This document shows positions 54,671-62,542 of a stretch of 64,000 nucleotides of DNA, one piece after another. The notes beneath the pieces were generated by a model. It did no database searches and had not been told where the DNA came from. It saw only the letters and a list, made by a program, of their open reading frames with translations. This DNA is from G965214625 sp965214625 (GTDB taxonomy: Bacteria; Pseudomonadota; Gammaproteobacteria; Arenicellales; Poriferihabitantaceae). How positions within the stretch are numbered: position 1 is the stretch's first letter; each line of letters starts with the position of its first letter. A program made the translations under genes and the position numbers. Where the stretch lies: assembly GCA_965214625.1 (NCBI GenBank), contig OZ243962.1, positions 1-64,000 of the forward strand, read 5' to 3'.

Positions 54671-55753
54671 ATGCGTGAAGGATGGCGTGCGCGGGCACTG
54701 ATTGATCAAGATGCACTAAAGGATAATATTCGGACGATAAAGGGATTCGCAAAAGGTGCAAAAATCATGGCGGTCATCAAGGCTGATGCCTATGGTCATG
54801 GGTTGCAGGTCATCAGCAGGTCCATTGAGGATCAAGTCGAGGGGTTTGCCGTTGCCACGCTCAGTGAGGGGGTCTTATGCCGTGAATCACAAAAAAGCAA
54901 ACCGATTACTGTGCTGTCGGAATGGTGGTCTGACAGCCAATTGAACGAATTCACTACCCATCAGTTACAGCCGGTTATCCATAATGACCAGCAATTGAAC
55001 TGGTTGGAAGCCTATCGCGGGGAGGCTTTATCCGTCTGGTTGAAAATTGAAAGTGGCATGAATCGACTGGGGGTCCCTTCTCAGGTCGCATCGACCGTTT
55101 ACCGTAAATTGAAACGGCTTGACACCGTCAAAGAGGTGAGGCTCATTTCCCATTTGGCAAATGCAGATGATATGACCGACCGATTTACCGATCAACAAGC
55201 GGATTTGTTCCGTCAGGGCAGCCATGGAATGAAGGAAGAGAAAAGCCTAGCAAATTCCGCTGGTTTGATCCTTTGGCCGCAGACCCGGCTTGATTGGGTC
55301 AGACCGGGATTAATGCTGTATGGCGCATCGCCGGTCAAGAACAAGACACCCGATGCACTCAATCTTCATCCGGTGATGCATCTTCAGGCCAGACTGATTT
55401 CAATCAAACAGGCGAGCATCGGTCAGCCGGTGGGCTATGGCGGTCAGACGGTGCTTCAACGAGATTCGGTTATTGGCATTGTCGGTTTGGGTTATGGGGA
55501 CGGTTACCCCAGAGTAGTGAGCGATGCGGCCTGTGTATTGGTCAAGGGTCATCGGGCCGGGTTTCTGGGCCGGGTTTCAATGGATATGATTACCATTGAT
55601 CTGACCGATATTCCCGATGTGCAAATCGGTGATGTTGTCACGCTTTGGGGGCCTGGGTTGACCGTTGATGAAGTTGCCGAATGGGCGGGAACCATCCCTT
55701 ATGAGTTATTGTGCAAGGTGACGCCACGGATTCCCAGAGTACTGGTCCGGTAA
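54671..55753 (+). CDS. alr: Alanine racemase
   Basis: From ATG 54671 the PLP enzyme has 360 residues and makes D-alanine for the cell wall. The cofactor Lys is K37 in AVIKADAYGHG. The C-terminal domain has GYGDGYPR and GRVSMDMITIDLTDIP, with catalytic Tyr in YGGQTV-type context. TTG 54662 would add three residues. radA follows after 17 bases. Confidence 0.95.
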   Translation: MREGWRARALIDQDALKDNIRTIKGFAKGAKIMAVIKADAYGHGLQVISRSIEDQVEGFAVATLSEGVLCRESQKSKPITVLSEWWSDSQLNEFTTHQLQPVIHNDQQLNWLEAYRGEALSVWLKIESGMNRLGVPSQVASTVYRKLKRLDTVKEVRLISHLANADDMTDRFTDQQADLFRQGSHGMKEEKSLANSAGLILWPQTRLDWVRPGLMLYGASPVKNKTPDALNLHPVMHLQARLISIKQASIGQPVGYGGQTVLQRDSVIGIVGLGYGDGYPRVVSDAACVLVKGHRAGFLGRVSMDMITIDLTDIPDVQIGDVVTLWGPGLTVDEVAEWAGTIPYELLCKVTPRIPRVLVR

Positions 55754-55770
55754 AGTGAGGTCGATCTTTC

Positions 55771-57135
55771 ATGGGTTCTTCTAAAACGGTCTACCACTGC
55801 TCGGCCTGTGGTGCCGGGAGCCCCAAATGGGCAGGCCAGTGCCCGGGTTGTGGCGAATGGAACACATTGGTCGAGCAGCTTTCGACAGCCGTATCCGGTT
55901 CGAGCAATCAGCGTTTTTCCGGTATTGCTCCCTCATCGAGTGTGCACATCTTGAGCGAAGTGGATATCAATGAATTAAAAAAGATGTCCACAAGCAGTGT
56001 CGAGTTAGACCGGGTGCTCGGTGGAGGGCTGGTGCCTGGGTCGGTCATTCTTATCGGTGGAGATCCTGGTATCGGAAAATCCACGCTACTGCTTCAATAT
56101 CTGTCAGCGATCAGCCATCTTTCGTCCGTGCTTTATGTCAGCGGCGAAGAATCGATAGAGCAGATCGCACTGCGTGCCAGGCGCCTTGCGCTTAGCAGTG
56201 ATCAATTGGGCGTGATGGCGGAAAACAGACTTGATATCGTGCTGCAGACGGCAACCGGGAAATCACCGTCAATCCTGGTTGCCGATTCAATACAAACTTT
56301 CTACAGTGAAGCCTTGACCTCAGCTCCAGGCAGTGTTTCACAGGTGCGGGAATGTGCAGCGCGATTGGTGCGATATGCCAAACAAAGTGGTTGCTGTGTC
56401 ATTCTGGTCGGTCATGTGACCAAGGAAGGCGCATTGGCTGGGCCTAAAATACTTGAGCACATGGTTGATTGCGTGTTGTATTTTGAAGGTGACAGTGCAA
56501 GCAGTTTCAGGTTGATCCGATCGATCAAAAACCGTTTTGGAGCCATCAATGAAATTGGGGTTTTTGCCATGACGGAACTGGGTCTCAAGGATGTTAACAA
56601 TCCGTCGGCCATGTTTGTTAACCGACATGGCGCATCAAAACCAGGCAGCGTTGTACTGGCAACCCAGGAAGGGACGCGACCGCTACTGGTCGAGGTCCAG
56701 GCATTGGTGGATGACAGTGCATTAGCCAATCCACGTAGGCTGTGTGTCGGCCTGGAACAAAATCGTTTGGCGATGTTATTGGCGATTGCCCATCGCCACG
56801 CGGGTGTTTCACTCAACAGTTATGACGTATTTACCAATGTGGCCGGTGGAGTCAGGGTATCTGAAACCGGATCAGACCTGGCTTTATTTACTGCAATTCT
56901 GTCGAGTGCAAAAAATATCGCCGTGGGCAATGATCTGGTGACTTTTGGAGAAGTTGGTCTGTCGGGCGAATTGCGACCGGTGCAACGGGGACTGGACCGC
57001 CTCAAAGAAGCCGAGAAACTTGGGTTTAAACGGGCATTGATTCCTTATGCAAACCAGCCGAAAGGGACCACATCGAGTCTTGAGATTATTCCGGCAAGGA
57101 GAATAGAAGACGTACTTGCCGTATTTGAAGTATAG
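55771..57135 (+). CDS. radA: DNA repair protein RadA
   Basis: The 454-residue protein has an N-terminal zinc finger (CSACGAGSPKWAGQCPGC, residues 10-27), a RecA-like ATPase with Walker A GGDPGIGKST, the RadA-specific KNRFG motif, and a C-terminal Lon-protease-like domain (about 280-454). It promotes branch migration in recombination. Spacing and strand suggest co-transcription with alr. Confidence 0.96.
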   Translation: MGSSKTVYHCSACGAGSPKWAGQCPGCGEWNTLVEQLSTAVSGSSNQRFSGIAPSSSVHILSEVDINELKKMSTSSVELDRVLGGGLVPGSVILIGGDPGIGKSTLLLQYLSAISHLSSVLYVSGEESIEQIALRARRLALSSDQLGVMAENRLDIVLQTATGKSPSILVADSIQTFYSEALTSAPGSVSQVRECAARLVRYAKQSGCCVILVGHVTKEGALAGPKILEHMVDCVLYFEGDSASSFRLIRSIKNRFGAINEIGVFAMTELGLKDVNNPSAMFVNRHGASKPGSVVLATQEGTRPLLVEVQALVDDSALANPRRLCVGLEQNRLAMLLAIAHRHAGVSLNSYDVFTNVAGGVRVSETGSDLALFTAILSSAKNIAVGNDLVTFGEVGLSGELRPVQRGLDRLKEAEKLGFKRALIPYANQPKGTTSSLEIIPARRIEDVLAVFEV

Positions 57136-57666
57136 ACCCTTGGTTCAAGGGACTGGTTGTTAAGACCGAATTGATTCGGCAAGTGTCTTGATCCAATCAA
57201 CTTATTGTCAGTAGCATATTGCCCATGTGCTACGAGACAGGTTAATCCATTCCCCCGGATTTTCTTTCAATCGTACCGTGAGTACGATGACCGGTACGGT
57301 ACTGTATCCGGTGTCATTTTCCGACATGTTTCAGTTCTCTGTTTGCGGCTTTCGGATGTGTTGACACTGCGGCTCTGCCTGTCCCGAATGCCGTCATATT
57401 GATAGGTTTCATCACTAACTGCCTCGAAGATGGCGTGTTGTTTTCTCGATCAGTGTGAACTGTTTCTGTCAAATCGGCGGCTTTCTGTGCTGACAGTCGG
57501 TTATAAATCTGCTATCGTGTCTCCGCAGTCGGCTGGTTGGTTTGGGATAGTGCTTTGTTAACGACTGATGCAACAAGATCCCGGTCAGATCAACTTGGTT
57601 TGGTAAACATGCCGGCCGCATTTATCAAGATACGCAACCCCTCCAACTTACTTGTTTTCTAAAACC
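57136..57666. other. Intergenic region with several hairpins, no gene seen
   Basis: Directly after radA, CCCTTG and CAAGGG (57137-57142 and 57146-57151) and then CCGAAT and ATTCGG (57166-57171 and 57174-57179) form two adjacent perfect hairpins without T-runs. A third pair of arms, GTACCGT and ACGGTAC, lies near 57275-57305. No coding frame is convincing. The region must hold the promoter of the FKBP gene. Confidence 0.4.
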
Positions 57667-58383
57667 ATGTTAAAGAAAATCATGATTGTGACTGCTGCCG
57701 TTGGCATGGGCTTGAATAGCCCGCTGTTATTGTCCGATGAGGAATTTCGTCTCGACAATGATGTCAGGCAATATAGCTATGCGGCAGGTGTATTGATCGG
57801 ACAGCAGTTGCTTGGTGATCTCTCGCAACAGGCCGGTGAAATCGATATTGAGGCTTTCAGAAGAGGCTTAAGCGATATACTGAAACAGGAACCTCCGTTA
57901 TTGAATGAGGAAGAAATGAATGCGGCCCTGCAAAAAAGATATGAAAGCCGACTGGAAGAAGCGATAGCGACTGCGAACGAACGTAAAATGCTTGGAGACG
58001 CGTATCGGGAACAAAACAGGCAGGCTGAGGGCGTGACTGTTCTCGATAATGGCATGCAGTACAAAGTACTCAAGGAGGGCGATCACAGCGGGACAAGCCC
58101 GACCCTGGAGGACACCGTGGTGGTGCACTATCAGGGTACCTTGATTGATGGAACAGAGTTTGACAGCTCCTATAGCCGAGGCGAACCCACAACCTTTCCT
58201 TTAAGTCAGATTATCGAGGGTTGGAAGCATCTCTTACCGCTGATGAAACCGGGTGATAAGTGGGCGGTGGTTATTCCCCCTGAATATGCGTATGGTGAAC
58301 AGGGTGCAGGAGAGATCATTGGACCGAATGAAACATTGCTGTTTGATATTGAACTGATTGAAGTCAAGACATCGAACAACTAG
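57667..58383 (+). CDS. FKBP-type peptidyl-prolyl isomerase (FkpA/Mip-like), exported
   Basis: The 238-residue protein starts with a hydrophobic signal (KKIMIVTAAVGMGLNSPLL). A helical dimerisation domain follows (about residues 30-130: YAAGVLIGQQLL... FRRGLSDIL), then an FKBP domain (about 140-235) with VHYQGTLIDGTEFDSSYSRGE, GWKHLLPLMKPGDKW and IPPEYAYGEQGAGE. This is the FkpA/Mip/FklB layout of periplasmic folding catalysts, which speed proline isomerisation in exported proteins. ATG 57667 is preferred; TTG 57652 and ATG 57679 are alternatives. Confidence 0.9.
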   Translation: MLKKIMIVTAAVGMGLNSPLLLSDEEFRLDNDVRQYSYAAGVLIGQQLLGDLSQQAGEIDIEAFRRGLSDILKQEPPLLNEEEMNAALQKRYESRLEEAIATANERKMLGDAYREQNRQAEGVTVLDNGMQYKVLKEGDHSGTSPTLEDTVVVHYQGTLIDGTEFDSSYSRGEPTTFPLSQIIEGWKHLLPLMKPGDKWAVVIPPEYAYGEQGAGEIIGPNETLLFDIELIEVKTSNN

Positions 58384-58453
58384 AAACGGCTGTGTCTGGA
58401 CTTTGTCGTATTGAATGATACACAGCGTCAGGATCAGGCAGAATTCAGGTTCT

Positions 58454-58498
58454 GTTCAGATGCCGTTCAATCTTTGTTCATCTGGTACTGTTATAGTT
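58454..58498 (+). promoter_or_regulatory. Direct GTTCA repeats and -10 element: predicted OmpR/PhoP-family operator
   Basis: GTTCA occurs at 58454-58458, 58465-58469 and 58476-58480, exactly 11 bases apart, the helical-turn spacing of response regulators of the OmpR/PhoP class. TATAGT at 58493-58498 could be the -10, and there is no good -35, as expected of an activator-dependent promoter. The PhoP-type regulator encoded 1 kb downstream is the natural candidate. Confidence 0.6.
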
Positions 58499-58529
58499 GT
58501 ACTACAAACTTTTGCTTCAGGAGACAGAT

Positions 58530-59069
58530 ATGACATTTAAAACACAGTTGACTCTGATCGTCACGCCGGCATTGGCTTCAATGCTCATGATCAATGCCTG
58601 GGCCCATCAATCCGGCGGCATCATCGAAGAAGCTAGGGTGATGGAGGTGACACCGGTATATCGGACGGTGCAGGTGTCAGAACCGGTCGAACGTTGCTGG
58701 GAGGAACAGGTGAAAGTGACCGATAATGCACCGGTATCACATACGTCAACCATCCTTGGAACCATTGTTGGTGCCGCTGTTGGCAATCGTTTCGGTGAAG
58801 GTGAAGGACGGGATGTTGCCACGGTGGCAGGGGCTGTACTGGGGGGATCAGTCGGTCGTGATATCAGGTTGAGCAAACAGGCAAACAACAATACGGGAAG
58901 CTATCAGTATGTCAGGCGATGCGAAATGGTGGACGTCTTGCGCAACGAGGAAAGAATGGATGGTTACGACGTGACCTTTGACTATAACGGAATGATTTAC
59001 AATACCCGTACAAAGCAACGACCTGGAGAAACACTTGCTGTGAGAGTCAACGTGGTGCCGGTTGAATAA
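58530..59069 (+). CDS. Glycine-zipper outer-membrane-type protein
   Basis: From ATG 58530 (AGGAG six bases upstream) the protein has 179 residues with a signal peptide ending near NAWAHQ. Residues about 70-105, STILGTIVGAAVGNRFGEGE and VAGAVLGGSVGRDI, are a two-helix glycine-zipper domain like those of SlyB, PcP and the rickettsial 17-kDa antigen. These insert in the outer membrane and respond to envelope stress; SlyB is a PhoP target in enteric bacteria. No lipobox cysteine is seen at the signal end. The C-terminal part is polar, with paired Cys. It is the first gene after the GTTCA repeats. Confidence 0.8.
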   Translation: MTFKTQLTLIVTPALASMLMINAWAHQSGGIIEEARVMEVTPVYRTVQVSEPVERCWEEQVKVTDNAPVSHTSTILGTIVGAAVGNRFGEGEGRDVATVAGAVLGGSVGRDIRLSKQANNNTGSYQYVRRCEMVDVLRNEERMDGYDVTFDYNGMIYNTRTKQRPGETLAVRVNVVPVE

Positions 59070-59145
59070 TGTTTTGACCTGCATCCATCTTTGCGGATGC
59101 ATGTTGAGCCGTCGTGCGAACGATACCGAAGGCAACAACATCCCG

Positions 59146-59469
59146 ATGAACGTGAACAGTCCTGATGTTGGTCGCTTGCGTGGTGCCAAGTTGATACCGT
59201 ATTGCTGTCTGGTGCTATTGTTGATCTCGTTTGGTGCGGATAAAGCGTCTGCATCAGAGAGCGGGAACAATATTGTGACCGCCGTCAGCCTTGATGAGGT
59301 TGCCAACCAGATACGTGAAAAAGAAAACTGGCAAATTCTCGATGCCAGTCCCCGAACGACGGATTCGGGCTTGTTATATTTTCGATTCAAGCTGTTACGA
59401 CAGCAGGATGGGCGCGTCATTATCGTCCATATCGATCCCAACAAACCGAATCTGCATCGACTTGAATAA
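59146..59469 (+). CDS. PepSY-like small exported protein upstream of the two-component system
   Basis: From ATG 59146 the protein has 107 residues, with a hydrophobic stretch (AKLIPYCCLVLLLISFGA) ending in ASASES, a likely signal peptide. The mature part, VSLDEVANQIREKENWQILD followed by LYFRFKLLRQQDGRVIIVHID, is laid out like one PepSY-type unit, a small domain thought to bind or inhibit peptidases or to sense envelope signals. The stop lies two bases before the response regulator start, so they are coupled. ATG 59101 and 59062 are possible longer starts. Such proteins commonly precede PhoP/PhoQ-like pairs; a sensory-modulator role is inferred. Confidence 0.65.
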   Translation: MNVNSPDVGRLRGAKLIPYCCLVLLLISFGADKASASESGNNIVTAVSLDEVANQIREKENWQILDASPRTTDSGLLYFRFKLLRQQDGRVIIVHIDPNKPNLHRLE

Positions 59470-59471
59470 TC

Positions 59472-60146
59472 ATGCGATTACTGATCGTTGAGGACGAGAA
59501 AAACCTGCGGGAACAGTTGGCGATCAAGTTTCAGCAACTGGGTTATGTGGTCGATGAGGCGGCTGATGGTATCGAGGGTCGATATTATGGCGCACAATAT
59601 CCGGTTGATGTGGTCATTGTAGATCTGGGTTTGCCGAAGCTGTCTGGCATCGAACTTATCAGGCAACTCAGATCTGATGGCCTCACGACACCGATTCTGA
59701 TCCTCACTGCCCGCTCGAACTGGAGGGATAAAGTGGAAGGATTGGAAGCGGGGGCCGATGACTATCTGGTCAAACCATTTCATTTTGCGGAACTGTCGGC
59801 GAGGGTGACCGCTTTGATCCGGCGGTCGACAGGTCAAGTGAATCCGATTGTTGAAAATGGTGCCATCCGGTTAGATACCAGAATACAAGAGGTCAAGGTA
59901 CACGGCCAGTCGGTGGAGCTGACTGCCAAAGAGTACCAATTTTTGCATTATCTGATGATGCATGCCGGAAAGGTCCTTTCCAAAATCGAATTGGCTGATC
60001 ATTTGTATGATGAAGACGCCGACCGGGACAGTAATGTGATTGAAGTCTATATCGGACGTTTGAGAAGAAAACTTGATCCGGGAAATCAGATTAATCCGAT
60101 CGAAACCCTACGAGGTCGTGGATACCGTTTTAAGCCAGTTACTTGA
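59472..60146 (+). CDS. PhoP-type response regulator
   Basis: The 224-residue OmpR-family regulator has a receiver domain with phosphorylated D51 in VIVDLGLPKLSG, the acidic pocket VEDE and conserved Lys in LVKPFHF. A winged-helix DNA-binding domain (about residues 128-222) follows with VELTAKEYQFLHYLM and SNVIEVYIGRLRRKLD. Its closest style is PhoP, which reacts to low magnesium, acid or cationic peptides. Such regulators bind direct repeats at 11-base spacing, as seen upstream of the glycine-zipper gene. The sensor gene overlaps its stop. Confidence 0.9.
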   Translation: MRLLIVEDEKNLREQLAIKFQQLGYVVDEAADGIEGRYYGAQYPVDVVIVDLGLPKLSGIELIRQLRSDGLTTPILILTARSNWRDKVEGLEAGADDYLVKPFHFAELSARVTALIRRSTGQVNPIVENGAIRLDTRIQEVKVHGQSVELTAKEYQFLHYLMMHAGKVLSKIELADHLYDEDADRDSNVIEVYIGRLRRKLDPGNQINPIETLRGRGYRFKPVT

Positions 60147-61504
60147 GTAAAATTTCACTCAGAAAACGATTGCTTATCGTTGCAACCCTCACATTGGTTG
60201 CCTTCCTCGGGTTGGCTGGGGTTGCGCTTGATCAGGCATTTATTGCCAGTGCCAAGGTTGCATTGAAAAAACAGTTACAGTCTCAGGTGACTGTATTGCT
60301 CACTGTCGTCGAGTTTGATCATGAGGGAAACATAACATTGCCGGCGCAACTGCCAGAAAGTCGGCTGGCTTCTCCCGTTTCCCAGTTATATGCCTTCATT
60401 CTGGACAAGGATGGTCGGCTTCTATGGAGATCACAATCATCCGTTGGTTTTGAACTGGATTATAAACCGCTCAGCAAACCCGGGGACGGGCATCTGATTC
60501 AGTTGGATGACAATCTGGATAGTCCGTTTTATTACAGTTTCGGGATCGACTGGGAGATTAATGATCAACGCAATGTCCGATTTACGGTTCTAATCGTTGA
60601 TGAAAGTGGTCAGGATTACGAACAGGTAATCCATGCTCATCGAAGCAAGCTCATTTTATGGCTGGGTCTGGCGGGTGTCTTGCTGTTGATCATACAGACC
60701 GTTGCCGCACACTTGAGTCTTGTGCCATTAAGTCGGGTGACCGCAGAACTTGGCTTGATTGAACACGGTCGTCAGTCACGGATTCTTGGACAATATCCCA
60801 AAGAGATTGCACAGTTAAGCCAACGGATCAATCTGTTCATAGACAATGAGCGGAAAAGTCTGGAAAAAAACCGTCACATGCTAGCTGATCTGGCGCACAG
60901 TCTGAAAACACCACTGGCCGTGATCAAGGGATTGATTGAAAAGCGACAGAAAGTGGATCTCACGGTGATCAATGAACATATCGACCGTATGGACAGCATT
61001 GTCGAGCACCAGCTAAAAAAAGCCACTACCGCGCAATATTCTTTGCTGCGCAGTTTTGTGGATATCCATGCCATCATGAAGAAAATTGATGCGTCGCTCC
61101 AGAAAATCTATGCGGACAAGTCGATCGAAACGGATTGGGATATCGCGGAAGGTTCGATTTACTATGGCGACGAAAATGATCTATATGAATTGCTCGGCAA
61201 TATTATGGAGAATGCCTATAAATGGGCAGCGCACACTGTGAACTACCGTACGGCGGTGCTCACTGATCCCGGGCAGATTCACAATGGATTGCGTATTGAG
61301 GTCAGCGATGATGGCCCTGGCATTGGAGAAAGCCAGTGGCATTCGCTGCTGGAGCGGGGCGGAAGAGCGGACCAGCAAGTCCCCGGTCAGGGCATTGGCC
61401 TGGCGATTTCAAAAGAGATCATCCAGCGATACAATGGCCAGTTTGAATGCGCTCAAAGCAAACAGGCTGGCGCCTTGATCAGCATGACGCTGCCTCCCAC
61501 CTAG
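60143..61504 (+). CDS. PhoQ-type sensor histidine kinase
   Basis: The 453-residue membrane kinase has two helices (about residues 9-34 and 169-190) around a periplasmic sensor domain of 135 residues. A HAMP-like linker and a dimerisation helix follow with phospho-acceptor H252 in LADLAHSLKTPLAVI, then an ATPase with NIMENAYKWA, DDGPGIG and GQGIGLAIS. The order matches PhoQ. Acidic clusters in the sensor domain (DLDDNLDSP-like LDDNLDSP) could bind divalent cations, but the signal is not certain. Start TTG 60143 overlaps the regulator stop, so translation is coupled. Confidence 0.88.
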   Translation: MSKISLRKRLLIVATLTLVAFLGLAGVALDQAFIASAKVALKKQLQSQVTVLLTVVEFDHEGNITLPAQLPESRLASPVSQLYAFILDKDGRLLWRSQSSVGFELDYKPLSKPGDGHLIQLDDNLDSPFYYSFGIDWEINDQRNVRFTVLIVDESGQDYEQVIHAHRSKLILWLGLAGVLLLIIQTVAAHLSLVPLSRVTAELGLIEHGRQSRILGQYPKEIAQLSQRINLFIDNERKSLEKNRHMLADLAHSLKTPLAVIKGLIEKRQKVDLTVINEHIDRMDSIVEHQLKKATTAQYSLLRSFVDIHAIMKKIDASLQKIYADKSIETDWDIAEGSIYYGDENDLYELLGNIMENAYKWAAHTVNYRTAVLTDPGQIHNGLRIEVSDDGPGIGESQWHSLLERGGRADQQVPGQGIGLAISKEIIQRYNGQFECAQSKQAGALISMTLPPT

Positions 61505-61642
61505 TAGTAGACTCGACACCCACGGAACACCCACCGTGAACGGTCATGTCTGAGCAAGACAGGGCTTGGGTGATGTTCGTCTCGCCGGAGAAGCGCTTTG
61601 TGCTGGGTTGGGATTGTGTGGTGAGGGGTCGACTAGCATTGC

Positions 61643-62464
61643 CTAGACATTGCGCAACAGTTCATTGATACCAACCTTTTGTCGGGTCCGTTCATCCACG
61701 GTTTTAACGATGACGGCACAGTACAGGCTATGAGACCCTTTTTTGTCAGGGAGTGAACCGGAGACAACGACTGATCCCGGAGGGACGTATCCATAGCTGA
61801 TTTCGCCACTCGCCCGGTTAAATATGCGGGTGCTTTGTCCAATGTACACACCCATCGAAACAACGGAGCCTTTTCCGATGATGACGCCTTCGACGATTTC
61901 GCTTCTCGCGCCGATAAAACAATTGTCCTCAATAATCGTTGGTGCCGCCTGCAGTGGTTCCAGGACGCCCCCGATACCCACACCACCGGACAGATGGACG
62001 TTTGCGCCGATTTGCGCACAAGAACCGACGGTCGCCCAGGTATCGATCATGGTTCCCTCTCCGATATACGCACCGATATTCACATAACTTGGCATCAGTA
62101 CCACATTTCGGGAGACATGCACGCCTCGCCTGACCAATGCAGGGGGTACCACTCTGAATCCAGCCGCGGCAAAATTCTGCTCTGAATAGTTGCTGAATTT
62201 GAGATCAACCTTATCGTAATAATTTGAAAAACCACCTGGAATCACCCGGTTCGATTGAATTCGAAAAGACAGCAATACCGCCATTTTCAACCACTGGTGG
62301 ACATGCCATTGTCCATCAATCGGTTCGGCCACGCGCGCCTGTCCGGAATCAAGCAGTGACAGGGCTGCGTCGATGGCTTCGGTGACATCGGGTGTGGCAC
62401 TGTCAGGCGTGAGTGTAGTTCGATGTTCCCAAGCGGAGAGAATGGTTCGTTCTAGTTCTTTCAT
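61643..62464 (-). CDS. dapD: Tetrahydrodipicolinate N-succinyltransferase
   Basis: The 273-residue acyltransferase makes N-succinyl-2-amino-6-oxopimelate in the succinylase route to diaminopimelate and lysine. After an N-terminal helical part comes a left-handed beta-helix of hexapeptide repeats (about residues 105-230: YVNIGAYIGEGTMIDTWATV, GGVGIGGVLEPLQA, IGARSEIVEGVIIG). The length matches the family. The gene is alone between the convergent PhoQ-type gene and the glpK gene upstream on its own strand. Confidence 0.96.
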   Translation of the reverse strand: MKELERTILSAWEHRTTLTPDSATPDVTEAIDAALSLLDSGQARVAEPIDGQWHVHQWLKMAVLLSFRIQSNRVIPGGFSNYYDKVDLKFSNYSEQNFAAAGFRVVPPALVRRGVHVSRNVVLMPSYVNIGAYIGEGTMIDTWATVGSCAQIGANVHLSGGVGIGGVLEPLQAAPTIIEDNCFIGARSEIVEGVIIGKGSVVSMGVYIGQSTRIFNRASGEISYGYVPPGSVVVSGSLPDKKGSHSLYCAVIVKTVDERTRQKVGINELLRNV

Positions 62465-62542
62465 GATGTCTCTATTGTTTTGTTGAAAAGGGTATTGTGG
62501 ATCGGGATGTTCGATGTAATCAGTGGAAGCGGGCCGACGCAG

